A stretch of 64,000 nt of DNA from Schlegelella aquatica. GTDB lineage: Bacteria; Pseudomonadota; Gammaproteobacteria; Burkholderiales; Burkholderiaceae_C. A program made the position numbers and the translations under genes. Of the stretch, positions 31,124 through 39,904 are shown piece after piece. How positions within the stretch are numbered: the stretch's first letter is position 1; every line of letters begins with the position of its first letter. The notes beneath the pieces were generated by a model. It made no database searches. It was given only the letters and a program-made list of their open reading frames with translations, and was not told where the DNA came from. The stretch covers positions 3,023,501 through 3,087,500 of the forward strand of contig NZ_CP110257.1 of NCBI RefSeq assembly GCF_026013905.1, in the 5' to 3' direction.

Positions 31124-32641
31124 TCAGAACCTCGGGATGTCGGGAAAGGGCAGCAGCCCCTTGCGCACGTGCATCTTCCCGTACTCGGCGCAGCGGTGGA
31201 GCGTGGGCACCACCTTGCCGGGATTGAGCAGTTCGCGCGGATCGAAGGCGCGCTTGATGCCGCGCATCTGCTCCAGCTCCTCGGGCGAGAACTGCACGCA
31301 CATCGAGCTGAGCTTCTCCACTCCCACGCCGTGCTCGCCCGTGATGGTGCCGCCCAGCGCCACGCTGGTCTCGAGGATGTCGGCCCCGAAGAGCTCGCAA
31401 CGGTGCAGTTGATCCGGGTCGTTGGCGTCGAACAGGATCAAGGGGTGCAAGTTGCCGTCGCCCGCGTGGAAGACGTTCGCGCAGCGCAGGCCGTACTTCT
31501 TTTCCATCTCGGCGATGGCGATCAGGATGTCGGCCAGCTTCTTGCGCGGGATGGTCGAGTCCATGCACATGTAGTCGGGGCTGATGCGGCCGCTGGCGGG
31601 AAAGGCGTTCTTGCGGCCGCTCCAGAACTTCAGCCGCTGCGCCTCGTCGCGGCTGACCTCGACGCGCGTGGCCCCCGAGCCGACCAGCACGTCGACCATG
31701 CGGCCGATCTCCTCTTGCACCTCCTCGGGCGTGCCATCGCTCTCGCACAACAGGATGGCTTCGGCGTTCAGGTCGTAGCCCGCGTGCACGAAGTCCTCGA
31801 CCGCAGCGATCATGGGCTTGTCCATCATCTCCAGCCCCGCCGGGATGATGCCGGCGGCGATCACGTGGGCCACCGCGTCGCCTGCCTTGCGGATGTCGTC
31901 GAAGCTGGCCATGATGCAGCGTGCCACCTGCGGCTTGGGCACGAGCTTGACGGTGACTTCGGTCACCACGCCCAGCATGCCCTCGCTGCCGATGAACAGC
32001 GCCAGCAGGTCCAGCCCCGGCGCATCGAGGGCCTCGCTGCCCAGTTCCATCGGTTCGCCGTCGACGGTGTAGCCGCGCACCCGCAGCACGTTGTGCACGG
32101 TCAGGCCGTACTTCAGACAGTGCACGCCGCCCGAGTTCTCGGCCACGTTGCCGCCGATGGTGCAGGCGATCTGGCTGCTCGGGTCGGGGGCGTAGTAGAG
32201 GCCGTACGGCTCGGCGGCCTCGCTGATGGCGAGATTGCGCACGCCGCTTTGCACCACCGCCGTGCGGGAGACCGGGTCGACCTGGAGGATGCGGTTGAAC
32301 TTGGCCAGCGAGAGCGTGACGCCCAGGCGGTGCGGCAAGGCCCCGCCCGACAGCCCCGTGCCCGCGCCGCGCGCGACGACCGGCACGCCCAGCCGGTGGC
32401 AGGTGCGCAAGACGGCCGCCACCTGGGCGTCGTCTTCCGGCAGCGCCACGACGAGGGGTTGCTCCCGGTACGCGGTCAGGCCGTCGCACTCGTAGGGCAC
32501 CGTGTCCTCGCGGCGCCACAGCAGGGCGTGACCCGGCAGCACCTTCGACAGGGCCTCGACCACCTCGGCCTGGCGGGCCGCGCGGTCGATAGCCTCGCCG
32601 GGGCCGGTGCCCAGGACGTCGGGGCGCAGGGGGGCGTTCAT
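31124..32641 (-). CDS. glcD: Glycolate oxidase subunit GlcD (FAD-linked)
   Basis: The catalytic FAD subunit of glycolate oxidase, 505 residues. The FAD-binding domain holds PVVARGAGTGLSGGALP, GGNVAENSGGVHCLKYGLT and LALFIGSEGMLGVVTEV; the substrate/cap domain has VFHAGDGNLHPLILFD and TGEHGVGVEKL. The end DPRELLNPGKVVPTL is typical. D-lactate dehydrogenases share the fold, but the glcD-glcE-glcF order on one strand points to glycolate. It opens the operon; glcE begins 75 bp further on. Confidence 0.95.
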   Translation of the reverse strand: MNAPLRPDVLGTGPGEAIDRAARQAEVVEALSKVLPGHALLWRREDTVPYECDGLTAYREQPLVVALPEDDAQVAAVLRTCHRLGVPVVARGAGTGLSGGALPHRLGVTLSLAKFNRILQVDPVSRTAVVQSGVRNLAISEAAEPYGLYYAPDPSSQIACTIGGNVAENSGGVHCLKYGLTVHNVLRVRGYTVDGEPMELGSEALDAPGLDLLALFIGSEGMLGVVTEVTVKLVPKPQVARCIMASFDDIRKAGDAVAHVIAAGIIPAGLEMMDKPMIAAVEDFVHAGYDLNAEAILLCESDGTPEEVQEEIGRMVDVLVGSGATRVEVSRDEAQRLKFWSGRKNAFPASGRISPDYMCMDSTIPRKKLADILIAIAEMEKKYGLRCANVFHAGDGNLHPLILFDANDPDQLHRCELFGADILETSVALGGTITGEHGVGVEKLSSMCVQFSPEELEQMRGIKRAFDPRELLNPGKVVPTLHRCAEYGKMHVRKGLLPFPDIPRF

Positions 32642-32841
32642 CGTGGGTCTCCTCGTTCGGCCGAGAGCCGCCGCGGGCTGCGAACCGGGCGGCAGCCCCT
32701 CGTCAGCGACGGATTACGGCGGCTCACTGTAACCCGCGCGGGCTGAGATGCAACTGAAGACGCGCCGAGCGAGCCGTCGCGACGGCTTTGCACCGCAAGC
32801 AAAGATGAAGGAGCGCGTCGGCTCGGAGGCCGCCGCCCCGC

Positions 32842-33417
32842 TCAGCGCGGCGGCGGCTCGCCGAGAAGCGGCGCCGGCCGCTCCCGCGGGGGCGCGACGG
32901 GCGGCGGCACGCCGGGGGGCTCCCAGGGCCGCGGGCCGATCACCGAGGGCGGGAGCTGGGGCCGGTGCCACCCGGGCACCACGAGCACCGGTGGGGTGAG
33001 GACCTCCTCGCGCGCACGGGCCGCGCGCTCGCGCTCTGCTTGCAACTCCACCAACGCCCGCTCACGGCGCAGGCGTTCCAGCTCCAGGTCCCGCTGCAGC
33101 CGCTCGCGGTGTTCGATCGAGCGCTGGATGCGCTCGTTCACCTCGGCCGCCTCGCGCGAGGCGGCCTCCCGCTTCGCGGCCGCCTCCGCAGCCCGGGCAG
33201 GGTCCTCGGGCTCGAAGTCCCAGCGCCGCTCCGGCGCCCCGCCGCCCGGCACGGGCCGGTCGGTCAGCACCACACGCCCGTCGGGCAGGCGCTGCTGGTA
33301 CACCTTCGTCAGTGCGCGGCCGGTGACGGGCACGACCGGCTCGGCCGCGCTCCCCCCGGCCGCCGCCAGCAAAGCCACCGCCCATCCGCAGGCTCGAAAG
33401 GTCAAGCACCAGTCCAT
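32842..33417 (-). CDS. Periplasmic DUF4124-like protein with coiled coil
   Basis: A 191-residue putative exported protein. A signal peptide (LLAAAGGSAAEP, cleaved near residue 25) is followed by KVYQQRLPDGRVVLTDRPVP, the pattern of DUF4124 domains. Residues about 75-140 form a highly charged Glu/Arg coiled coil, and the rest is Pro-rich (PPGVPPPVAPPRERPAP). Function is unknown. It is divergent from the small membrane protein gene that starts at 33502. Confidence 0.7.
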   Translation of the reverse strand: MDWCLTFRACGWAVALLAAAGGSAAEPVVPVTGRALTKVYQQRLPDGRVVLTDRPVPGGGAPERRWDFEPEDPARAAEAAAKREAASREAAEVNERIQRSIEHRERLQRDLELERLRRERALVELQAERERAARAREEVLTPPVLVVPGWHRPQLPPSVIGPRPWEPPGVPPPVAPPRERPAPLLGEPPPR

Positions 33418-33501
33418 CGCCCCTATTGGACCGCAGCTCCCCAGCCCGGTTCCACCCGGTACTTCCCGCTTGGCTTACAGTCACGCACTTCTTTTCGAAG
33501 G

Positions 33502-34185
33502 ATGTCCGTGTCTGCCTCCCCCCACCCCGCCCTGCGCGCCTGGACGGCCCCGGCGCTGGCCCTGGCCCTCGTGGTGGCGGCCTTGGGACTGTGGGCGGCG
33601 CTCCCGCTGGACGTGCTCGCGCAACTCCTGGCCGAAACCGGGCCCGTCGAGCGGGGCACGGCGTGGTTGTATTTCATCACCGCCGCCATGTGGGGCGTGC
33701 TCGCCTGGCGCTCGCCGGCCGGCGCACGTGGCACCGTCTTCGCCATCGCCCTGGTGCTGGCCGCGTTCGGCGCCCGCGAGCTGGACCTGCACAAAGCCTG
33801 GACCGGAGTCAGCGTGCTCAAGGTCAGCTTCTACTTCGGCCCGGCCGCCTGGGAGCACAAGGCCCTGGCGCTGGCAGTCCTGGGGCCGGTGGGGCTGACG
33901 ACGCTCTACTTGGTACGGCGGCATGCGGCGGCCGTCGCAGCCGGCATCGGCCGAGGCCGGCCGGTGGCCGTCACGGTGCTGGTCTTCGTGCTGTCGATCG
34001 TGGTCTCCAAGCTGGTCGACCGGTCCGAGAACGTCCTCCTGGAGGACTTCGGCATTGCCTTTCCGCTGTGGCTGAGCGTGCTGCGGTCGGCCGTGGAGGA
34101 AATGCTCGAGCTGGGTCTGGCCATCCTGCCGTGGATCGGCTGGTGGCAATGGAAGGGCGAGCACGAGGCCTCTGGCGGCCGCTGA
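33502..34185 (+). CDS. Uncharacterised polytopic membrane protein
   Basis: A 227-residue protein with about six hydrophobic helices (LALALVVAALGLWAALPL, GTVFAIALVLAAFGAR, ALAVLGPVGLTTLYLV, VAVTVLVFVLSIVVSKLV and two near the C-terminus). Acidic residues in DRSENVLLEDFG lie between helices. I do not recognise a named family, so no function is offered. A GTG at 33508 is spaced better from the AAGGA ribosome-binding site than the ATG at 33502. It ends 10 bp before the convergent FIST gene. Confidence 0.8.
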   Translation: MSVSASPHPALRAWTAPALALALVVAALGLWAALPLDVLAQLLAETGPVERGTAWLYFITAAMWGVLAWRSPAGARGTVFAIALVLAAFGARELDLHKAWTGVSVLKVSFYFGPAAWEHKALALAVLGPVGLTTLYLVRRHAAAVAAGIGRGRPVAVTVLVFVLSIVVSKLVDRSENVLLEDFGIAFPLWLSVLRSAVEEMLELGLAILPWIGWWQWKGEHEASGGR

Positions 34186-34195
34186 GGACCCCGCG

Positions 34196-35482
34196 TCAGG
34201 CCGTAGGCGCCGTGAAGACCGTCAGCACCCCGGTGTAGCCGTAGACGTGGCGGTGCGCAATCTCGCCGCCGGCGAAGAACCCGACGAGCGGCACGTCGCC
34301 CAGCGCGTGCCGCACCAGCTGGAGTTCCGCATGCGGGGCGCCGAAGTGCGCGCCGCCCCGGCCTGCGCACGAAACGTACACCGCACCCCGGATGATCCTT
34401 CCCCCGCCGCCCACCTCGGTCGGCAGCGTCCCCGTCCCGGCAGACGCAGCGGGCGGAGCGTTCCACAGTTCCTGCGGTTCGAGCGCCTCGCGGATCTCGG
34501 CGCAGAGGCGCACCAGGTCGCGCCGGGCGGCCTGCGGGTCGCGGCGGCAGAAGGTCAGCGAGGTGCCGACGACCGGCTCGTCGGCCACCGCGATGCCGCC
34601 GCCGCGCGGATCGATGCCGATGAGATGGCGCACGCGGGTGTCCTCGCCGAGCGCCCGCCCACTCGCCTGCGGTGGCCGCCCGCCCAGGCGGGGCCGCGGC
34701 CCGGCGCGGGCGCCGCCCCGCCCAGAAGACGCCGTCGCGGGGGCACTGAGCGCCGCCAGCGTGTGCTGCACGCGAGGCAGGGCGTCGCGCGGCTCGGTGG
34801 CGTCCACGCCCAGGTCGGTCAGCAGGCAGTCGAGGGCCGGGCGATCGTCGAGACGCACGACCAGCTGGCCTTGCGCCTCGGTCACCGTGCGCGTCGGTCC
34901 GAGCGGGTCGCAGCCTTGCGTCACGCGCGAGACGATCTCTACACTGTCCGCAAAGGCGACTCCGGACAGCCCGCCCTCCCACACGCCGTCGGCGACGTGA
35001 CAAACGCGGGTGCGCGCGGCGGCGAGCCCCCCGAAGACATAGCCCGCGTCCGTCCTCGCGGCGAGTTCTTGCACCAGGTCTTCCAGGTCCGGGGCGCGAG
35101 GATCGGCGTGCACCTGCGCGGCATGCCAGCGCGGACGCGGCGGCAACGGGGCCACCCCCGAAAAGAGCCGGAAGGACCTCGCCGGCAGGTCGGAGAGCAG
35201 CACGGCGACGGCCGGCTCGTCGAAATACTCCACCCCGCTGCCCATGACGCCGACCCCCACCGCCCCCACCCAATGCGTGCCCGGGAAACGGCGATTCAGC
35301 TCGGCCAGCATCGCTTCGGCGTGAGGCGCGAGGTGATCGGTGAAGTAGATCCAACCCAATGTCGGCCGCACCACGTACCCCTCGCTGCCGAGGCGGCCTT
35401 CGACCGGCGCGAGCGCGAGCCCGAGCGCCATGCGCCAGTCGGGGTGTGTCGCGTGGCCCTGCAGAAAGAGCGATGCAGGCAC
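34196..35482 (-). CDS. FIST signal transduction domain protein
   Basis: A 428-residue cytoplasmic protein with FIST_N and FIST_C domains, thought to sense small ligands such as amino acids. The N-terminal half reads QGHATHPDWRMALGLALAPV, LNRRFPGTHWVGAVGVGVMG and GYVFGGLAAARTR; the C-terminal half includes LIGIDPRGGGIAVADEPV and ends VPLVGFFAGGEIAHRHVYG then YTGVLTVF, as is usual. An Ala/Gly/Pro-rich insertion lies between the halves. I chose the GTG at 35482 with an AAGGGG site upstream. It starts 11 bp after phaM, so the two are probably one operon. Confidence 0.88.
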   Translation of the reverse strand: MPASLFLQGHATHPDWRMALGLALAPVEGRLGSEGYVVRPTLGWIYFTDHLAPHAEAMLAELNRRFPGTHWVGAVGVGVMGSGVEYFDEPAVAVLLSDLPARSFRLFSGVAPLPPRPRWHAAQVHADPRAPDLEDLVQELAARTDAGYVFGGLAAARTRVCHVADGVWEGGLSGVAFADSVEIVSRVTQGCDPLGPTRTVTEAQGQLVVRLDDRPALDCLLTDLGVDATEPRDALPRVQHTLAALSAPATASSGRGGARAGPRPRLGGRPPQASGRALGEDTRVRHLIGIDPRGGGIAVADEPVVGTSLTFCRRDPQAARRDLVRLCAEIREALEPQELWNAPPAASAGTGTLPTEVGGGGRIIRGAVYVSCAGRGGAHFGAPHAELQLVRHALGDVPLVGFFAGGEIAHRHVYGYTGVLTVFTAPTA

Positions 35483-35493
35483 CGAAGTCCCCT

Positions 35494-36126
35494 TCAGCGC
35501 GCGCCGGGCGGACGCTTCGTTGCCGCGCGGCGCGGCCGGGAGGGGCTGCGCGACCCGCCGTCGCCCGCCGCCCCGGCTTCGGGCGAACCTCCGCCCGTGC
35601 CGGACGCCGCAGGCGTGGCGGCCGACGCGCCTACTTCCTTCAAGGCGTTGCCGGCGAGCTGGGCGAACTGCTGCGTGAGCGCCCCCCACCACTGGATCGG
35701 ATCGACGAGCGGCAGGGCGCCAACAGGGGCCGCGCTCCCCGCCGAGGCCTCTGCGGCGGGAGGCTGCGCCGCAGAGGCCGGGGCGGCGGCAGCCGCAGGC
35801 GCCGCCCCGGCGGCCTGGGGCGGCGCCGGACGGGCCAAGAGCGCGTCCTTCATGGATTCCAGCGGCACATTCATCGTCTGCAGGGCGGCCAGCGTCATGC
35901 GCTGCACCTCCATCGCCTGCACGGTGGCCGCGACCATCTTGGCGTTCTGCTCCAGCCAGAACTGCACCGCCCTCAGATCGGCGATGCGCTTGTCCAGCTC
36001 CTGCGGGTCCAGGGTCGGTGCGATCCACTGCGCGAAGGGCAGCGCGGCCGATCCCGCCTGGGCGCCGAGCTGGCGCAGAAAGTCGAATCCGGGCATCTGG
36101 CTGCCCGGTCCACTTGCATCGTTCAT
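35494..36126 (-). CDS. phaM: PHA granule-associated protein PhaM
   Basis: A 210-residue protein matching PhaM, which activates PHB synthase and links granules to the nucleoid in Ralstonia. The conserved core is DPQELDKRIADLRAVQFWLEQ, then NAKMVAATVQAMEVQRMTLA. An Ala/Pro-rich middle follows, and the C-terminus is basic (SRPRRAATKRPPGAR), resembling the histone-like DNA-binding tail of PhaM. A GAGGAGG ribosome-binding site precedes the ATG at 36126. It suggests polyhydroxyalkanoate storage. It is upstream of the FIST gene. Confidence 0.85.
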   Translation of the reverse strand: MNDASGPGSQMPGFDFLRQLGAQAGSAALPFAQWIAPTLDPQELDKRIADLRAVQFWLEQNAKMVAATVQAMEVQRMTLAALQTMNVPLESMKDALLARPAPPQAAGAAPAAAAAPASAAQPPAAEASAGSAAPVGALPLVDPIQWWGALTQQFAQLAGNALKEVGASAATPAASGTGGGSPEAGAAGDGGSRSPSRPRRAATKRPPGAR

Positions 36127-36290
36127 CCCCGTGCCTCCTCGTAAGCGGGCAAGAGCGTTCTGGCGCGCGGGGCACGGCCGCCGCCGGCCTCTCGTCAGGC
36201 GGCGCAGCGCGCGACCCGGGCGGGCGCCAGGCGGCCCGTCCCGTCCCCATTCTGCGCGCACTCGCCACGCTTGACCACGCGTGACGAAAA

Positions 36291-36315
36291 GAAAAACGGC
36301 CCCGCAGGGCCGTTT
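36291..36315 (-). terminator. Rho-independent terminator of the porin gene
   Basis: AAACGGCCC (36294-36302) and GGGCCGTTT (36307-36315) form a 9-bp stem with a 4-base loop; on the minus strand it runs into a T-rich tail. It lies 21 bp past the porin stop codon. Confidence 0.85.
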
Positions 36316-36335
36316 CGCCGATCGGTGCGAATCGA

Positions 36336-37301
36336 TCAGAAGTTGTGCCGCACGCCCACGGCGAAGGAGCTGAAGTTTTGCCCGTTGCCGATCGACAGGT
36401 TGCCTTGCAGGCGGGCGGGCGCGTAAGCCGCATTGTTTTCGTTGTTGATGCGGGTATAGAACGCGTACAGCTTGGTGCGCTTGCTCAGGTTGTAGTTGTA
36501 GCCGAGCGTGAACTGCTTGGCACCCGAGTCGTCGAGGTCGCCCACGTCACCGGCCAGGCCGAAGTTCAGGTGGAACTCGGAGGCGCCCATGGTGTACATG
36601 CCGGCCAGACGGAAGTTGTTGCGCTTGTCGCCGTCGAAGTCGTCGCGCTCGTAGTAACCGCCGAACGTGAAGGCGCCCATTTCGTACAGGGCACGGATCA
36701 CGAAGAGCTTGTCCTCACCAAACTTCACGTAGCCGCCTCCCAGGTGCAGAGGGCCTGCTTGGTAGTTGGCCGCGATTTCCCACGCGTTGTCGCCGCCGGT
36801 GGTGGTTTCCTTCAGGCTGTACTGCAGTTCAGCCGTCAGGCCGCCGAGGCTGGGCGTCGTGTAGGAGATCTTGTTGGTGTCGCGCATGACATAGGCGTAC
36901 AGCGCATCCGACGACGTGCCCGTGTCATGGTTGTGCATGCTGATGTAGTCGGCGGTCGCGAAGTAGGTGCCGCTCGGGGTGTTGCCCAGACGCAGACGCC
37001 CAAAGCCGCCTTCCAGACCGACCCAGCTCTCGCGACCCCACATGGCGCCTTGGTTCGTGCCGGTGTCGGCGTTGAAGCCGTGCTCCAGCATGAACAGCGC
37101 TTTCAGGCCACCGCCCAGGTCTTCCGTGCCACGAAAGCCGATACGGGAGGAGTTGTCGACCATGCCCGTCAGCGACTCGCCGCCGGCCTTCTGGCGCTCG
37201 ACGGAGACGTTCAAACGACCGTAGATGGTCACGTTGCTTTGGGCGAACGCGGGAGCCGCGTATGCAGCGGCCAGGGCGGCCACGAGAGCGATTCGTTTCA
37301 T
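36336..37301 (-). CDS. Gram-negative porin (betaproteobacterial OmpC-like)
   Basis: A 321-residue outer-membrane diffusion channel. The signal peptide MKRIALVAALAAAYAAPAFA is followed by QSNVTIYGRLNVSVE, the standard start of this family. Further motifs are SRIGFRGTEDLGGGLKALF, GRLRLGNTPSGTYF and the final strand with SSFAVGVRHNF, ending in the Phe needed for barrel assembly. It is slightly shorter than the usual 350-380 residues. Sixteen beta strands are expected. It has its own terminator and stands alone. Confidence 0.95.
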   Translation of the reverse strand: MKRIALVAALAAAYAAPAFAQSNVTIYGRLNVSVERQKAGGESLTGMVDNSSRIGFRGTEDLGGGLKALFMLEHGFNADTGTNQGAMWGRESWVGLEGGFGRLRLGNTPSGTYFATADYISMHNHDTGTSSDALYAYVMRDTNKISYTTPSLGGLTAELQYSLKETTTGGDNAWEIAANYQAGPLHLGGGYVKFGEDKLFVIRALYEMGAFTFGGYYERDDFDGDKRNNFRLAGMYTMGASEFHLNFGLAGDVGDLDDSGAKQFTLGYNYNLSKRTKLYAFYTRINNENNAAYAPARLQGNLSIGNGQNFSSFAVGVRHNF

Positions 37302-37620
37302 GATTTTTCCTTTGCTAGCGTTTCAGGGGCGAACGGCAGTGAAACCTCTCTCGCGCCGCGCGCCTTGCGATCACTTTCCCGGTGTCCGGCACCCTTCGCA
37401 GGGAAGTTGTGCGGAGTACGAACAGCCGGAAAGTGTCACGATTGTGAATTCGCGATCTTCGTTGTGGCGTACTCGTCACCCAAAAAGAGGGCGCGGGCTA
37501 GAGAAACTGACGCCTGGACGCAACACTTGGCGTGGGGACGTCGGCGGGATGGCGGTTTTGAACGACCGTTCATCGGTGACGTGCCGCCCTCGGACGGCCG
37601 CGCAATCGTGGGTGGAGCGT
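37302..37620. promoter_or_regulatory. Porin upstream region with TetR-type palindrome
   Basis: This 319-bp segment has no gene. It is less G+C rich near the porin and presumably holds the porin promoter, although no strong -10/-35 pair is clear. At 37559-37572 a perfect palindrome TGAACG-AC-CGTTCA resembles operators of TetR-family repressors. No regulator gene lies nearby. The palindrome is 258 bp from the porin start and 49 bp past the FAH-like stop. Confidence 0.5.
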
Positions 37621-38511
37621 TCAGGCCAGGGTGACCGTGGCAGCGCCGAACAACGGAGCGCCTTCCGGGGCCTTGGCCTCGACTCGGACGTGGTCGCCGC
37701 GCTGGAGCCAGGGCGTGCGCGGCTCCCCCTGGTCCGCCTTTTCGGCCTCGCGCCTGTCGTGCAGGCTCGCGTAGCCCAGGGAGCCGTCGGTGGGGGTCAG
37801 CACCGGCCCGGCCACCAGGGTGCCGGCGTGCACTTGGCGGTGCCGCGCGAGCTCGCGCAGCCAGACGCCGGCGCAAGCCCGCGTGTCGCGCCCCGCATCG
37901 GCGAGCCCGAACTTGCGCCCGTTGACCTGGACCTGCACCTGGGCCTGCAGCCGGCCTGCGGCCCAGCCGGTCCCGGCTTCGTCCGGGGTGCACAGGACCG
38001 GCGCGAAGCTGGTCGTCCAGGGGCGCCGCATCGCGTCCCGGTCCACCACGGCCAGCTCGCATGCCAGCCCGAGGAGCCGCACGCCTTCGAGCCCCGTCTC
38101 TGCGGAGGCTCCAGCGGCGATGTCTGCGGTCACGACGACCAGCCGGGCGCCGAAGTCCGCCCCGTCGAATCCGTGCGGGACGGCAGCCTCGTCCGCCACC
38201 CCCAGCAGGCCGTCCGGTGCGCGCTCGTGCAGGCGCAGGCCCTTGCCCTCCTGGTCGGCCGCCACGTAGCGGCTCGCCCGGGGTAGCGGTGCCATGGCCA
38301 GCGCCGGGTCGAACGGGAAGGCATGGCGGGCCCGCCCCTGGTTGAGCTGATCGTAAAGATCTTGCAGCTGCGGCGACAGGAAGTTCCAGTCGTCGAGAAC
38401 CTGTTGCAGGCGTGTGGCGATGCCGGTCGCATAATGGGCCATGCTCAGATCTCTGGAGACGACCACGAGATGACCGTCGCGCGAACCGTCCTGATAGGTG
38501 GCGAGCTTCAT
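37621..38511 (-). CDS. Fumarylacetoacetase-family protein lacking metal ligands
   Basis: A 296-residue member of the FAH family. The N-terminus (MKLATYQDGSRDGHLVVVSR, then LQQVLDDWNFLSPQLQDLY) is almost canonical. The catalytic half is degenerate: the position of the Mg-binding DFEAE reads DFGAR (119-123), the NDVS Asp segment reads GLAC (148-151), SKPASAFSPV reads RRPWTTSFAPV, and the region with YVNHVELVRKAR is missing. The FAH fold is probably kept, but hydrolysis of acylpyruvates seems unlikely. A pseudoenzyme or binding protein is my inference. Confidence 0.85.
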   Translation of the reverse strand: MKLATYQDGSRDGHLVVVSRDLSMAHYATGIATRLQQVLDDWNFLSPQLQDLYDQLNQGRARHAFPFDPALAMAPLPRASRYVAADQEGKGLRLHERAPDGLLGVADEAAVPHGFDGADFGARLVVVTADIAAGASAETGLEGVRLLGLACELAVVDRDAMRRPWTTSFAPVLCTPDEAGTGWAAGRLQAQVQVQVNGRKFGLADAGRDTRACAGVWLRELARHRQVHAGTLVAGPVLTPTDGSLGYASLHDRREAEKADQGEPRTPWLQRGDHVRVEAKAPEGAPLFGAATVTLA

Positions 38512-39310
38512 GGCGGCGGATTGTAGAGAGCGCCTCCCGCATGGGCCCGGGGGCTCGGGACAGGCAAGACGGCGGGCGCTGCTCGCGGCGATGGCCGCCA
38601 GCCTGTGCCCTGCCGTGCGGGCCCAAGCCCAGCCGGCCTCCGCAGCCCCCCCGACCGGCGTGCCGCCGCTGTATGCCGTGCGCCTGCCCGGGGGCTTTCG
38701 ATGGAGCTATCGCCTGACGCGCGGCAGCCTTGCCGTGACCGGCAGCTTGCGCTTTGCGCCGCAGGCCGACCGTTATGAGCTGGTGCTGCAGGGCGAGGCG
38801 CCCGTCTTCGGCACCATCATCACCCAACGCAGCATGGGCGTGCTGGGGCCCCAGGGCTTGGTGCCGGCCAGCTTCTCGGACCGGCGGTGGCGTCGGCAAG
38901 AACAAGTGGCCCGGTTCGACCGCGCGAGCGGCTGGGTCACGTTTTCGTCCTCGCCCGAGCGGGTCCGCTGGGTGGCCGGCATGCAGGACCGTCTGAGCTG
39001 GCTCGTGCAACTGGCCGGCATCGCGCACGCCGATGGCGAACGCGTCGCCGCCGGCCGCACGGTGGCCCTGCGCGTGGTGGGAGCCCGCGGCGACTCGGGG
39101 GTCTGGACCTTCCGCTCGGACGGCCTTCGGCCGGTGGAGGTGGATGCGGGCCCGGTGCGTGCCGTCAAGCTGGTGCGGCTGGCCCGTGAGCCGCAGGACA
39201 GCTCGGTCGAGGTGTGGCTCGATCCCGCCCGCCGGCACCTGCCGGTGTACGCGCGCTGGGCCGACGGACACGACGAGCCGGTCGAGCTCTCGCTGCGTCG
39301 CGCGGGGTGA
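38510..39310 (+). CDS. DUF3108 domain-containing exported protein
   Basis: A protein of about 266 residues. A signal region (RRRALLAAMAASLCPAVRAQA) precedes a beta-rich domain with GGFRWSYRLTRGSLAVTGSL, the DUF3108 hallmark, and YELVLQGEAPVFGTIITQRS. Family members are periplasmic and uncharacterised. The start is uncertain: ATG 38510 overlaps the divergent FAH-like gene by two bases and gives a long n-region; GTG 38498 is also possible. Stop at 39310 is firm. It ends 96 bp before the DUF3567 gene. Confidence 0.8.
   Translation: MAADCRERLPHGPGGSGQARRRALLAAMAASLCPAVRAQAQPASAAPPTGVPPLYAVRLPGGFRWSYRLTRGSLAVTGSLRFAPQADRYELVLQGEAPVFGTIITQRSMGVLGPQGLVPASFSDRRWRRQEQVARFDRASGWVTFSSSPERVRWVAGMQDRLSWLVQLAGIAHADGERVAAGRTVALRVVGARGDSGVWTFRSDGLRPVEVDAGPVRAVKLVRLAREPQDSSVEVWLDPARRHLPVYARWADGHDEPVELSLRRAG
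38520..38525 (-). promoter_or_regulatory. Candidate -10 box of the FAH-like gene
   Basis: TACAAT on the minus strand ends eight bases before the ATG at 38511, placing the likely transcript start within a few bases of the start codon. The -35 position is G+C rich and gives no match. Confidence 0.4.
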
Positions 39311-39406
39311 GCCGTCAGGCTTGAAACTTGCCGCACGGTCCTCACCTGGGAACTGTGCCCGGACCCCGGCACCTGCCGCGGCCCCCGGGGGCAAGGAGTA
39401 CGGTCC

Positions 39407-39673
39407 ATGGAAATGCTTTACAACTCCGACAACTACGCGGTGGTGGAATTCCGCGTGCCGGCGAGCGAGGACGAAAACCCGGCCCTGGTGCGTGGCGGCT
39501 ACGAAATCGTGGACAAGTTCAATCGCAAAGAGATCTACCTCGAAGGCGCCCTGGCCGAGAGTTTCAAGCAGGGCGTGGAAGCGCTGATCGAGCAGTCCCC
39601 GACGGTGGAAGACATCGACGAGTACATCGAGCGCTTCTCCTCTTTGATGCAGCAACCCGTCGTGCTGCACTGA
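39407..39673 (+). CDS. DUF3567 family protein
   Basis: An 88-residue acidic cytoplasmic protein typical of Burkholderiales. It starts MEMLYNSDNYAVVEFRVP and ends EDIDEYIERFSSLMQQPVVLH; the middle contains GGYEIVDKFNRKEIYLEGALA. Family function is unknown. A strong AAGGAG ribosome-binding site lies before the ATG at 39407. It stands alone, followed by a 231-bp gap before the AAA ATPase. Confidence 0.93.
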   Translation: MEMLYNSDNYAVVEFRVPASEDENPALVRGGYEIVDKFNRKEIYLEGALAESFKQGVEALIEQSPTVEDIDEYIERFSSLMQQPVVLH

Positions 39674-39904
39674 GTGCTGGGCTGCGCGCACGCTCCTGCC
39701 GGGCGGCGCGCGGCCTGGCCCCCACGGCGCGTCGCGCCGTTTCCCTGGCGGTCTAAGGGACTTCTCCCCCGCCTCCCCCACCCCTTCTGTCACAGTGTGG
39801 CCGCGCCCCGTGGCCACCGGGTGCTTCCCTAGACCGGCGGCCTGCGCTATCGTGGCCCGTGCCGGCATCAGGGTCGGCGCTCATTCAGACACAAGGAGGC
39901 ACGC

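Noticed and set aside
28298..32746. 1482-codon open frame on the plus strand
   Set aside because: Antisense to glcDEF and csbD; low-complexity composition and no domain. Shadow of the third-position G+C bias.
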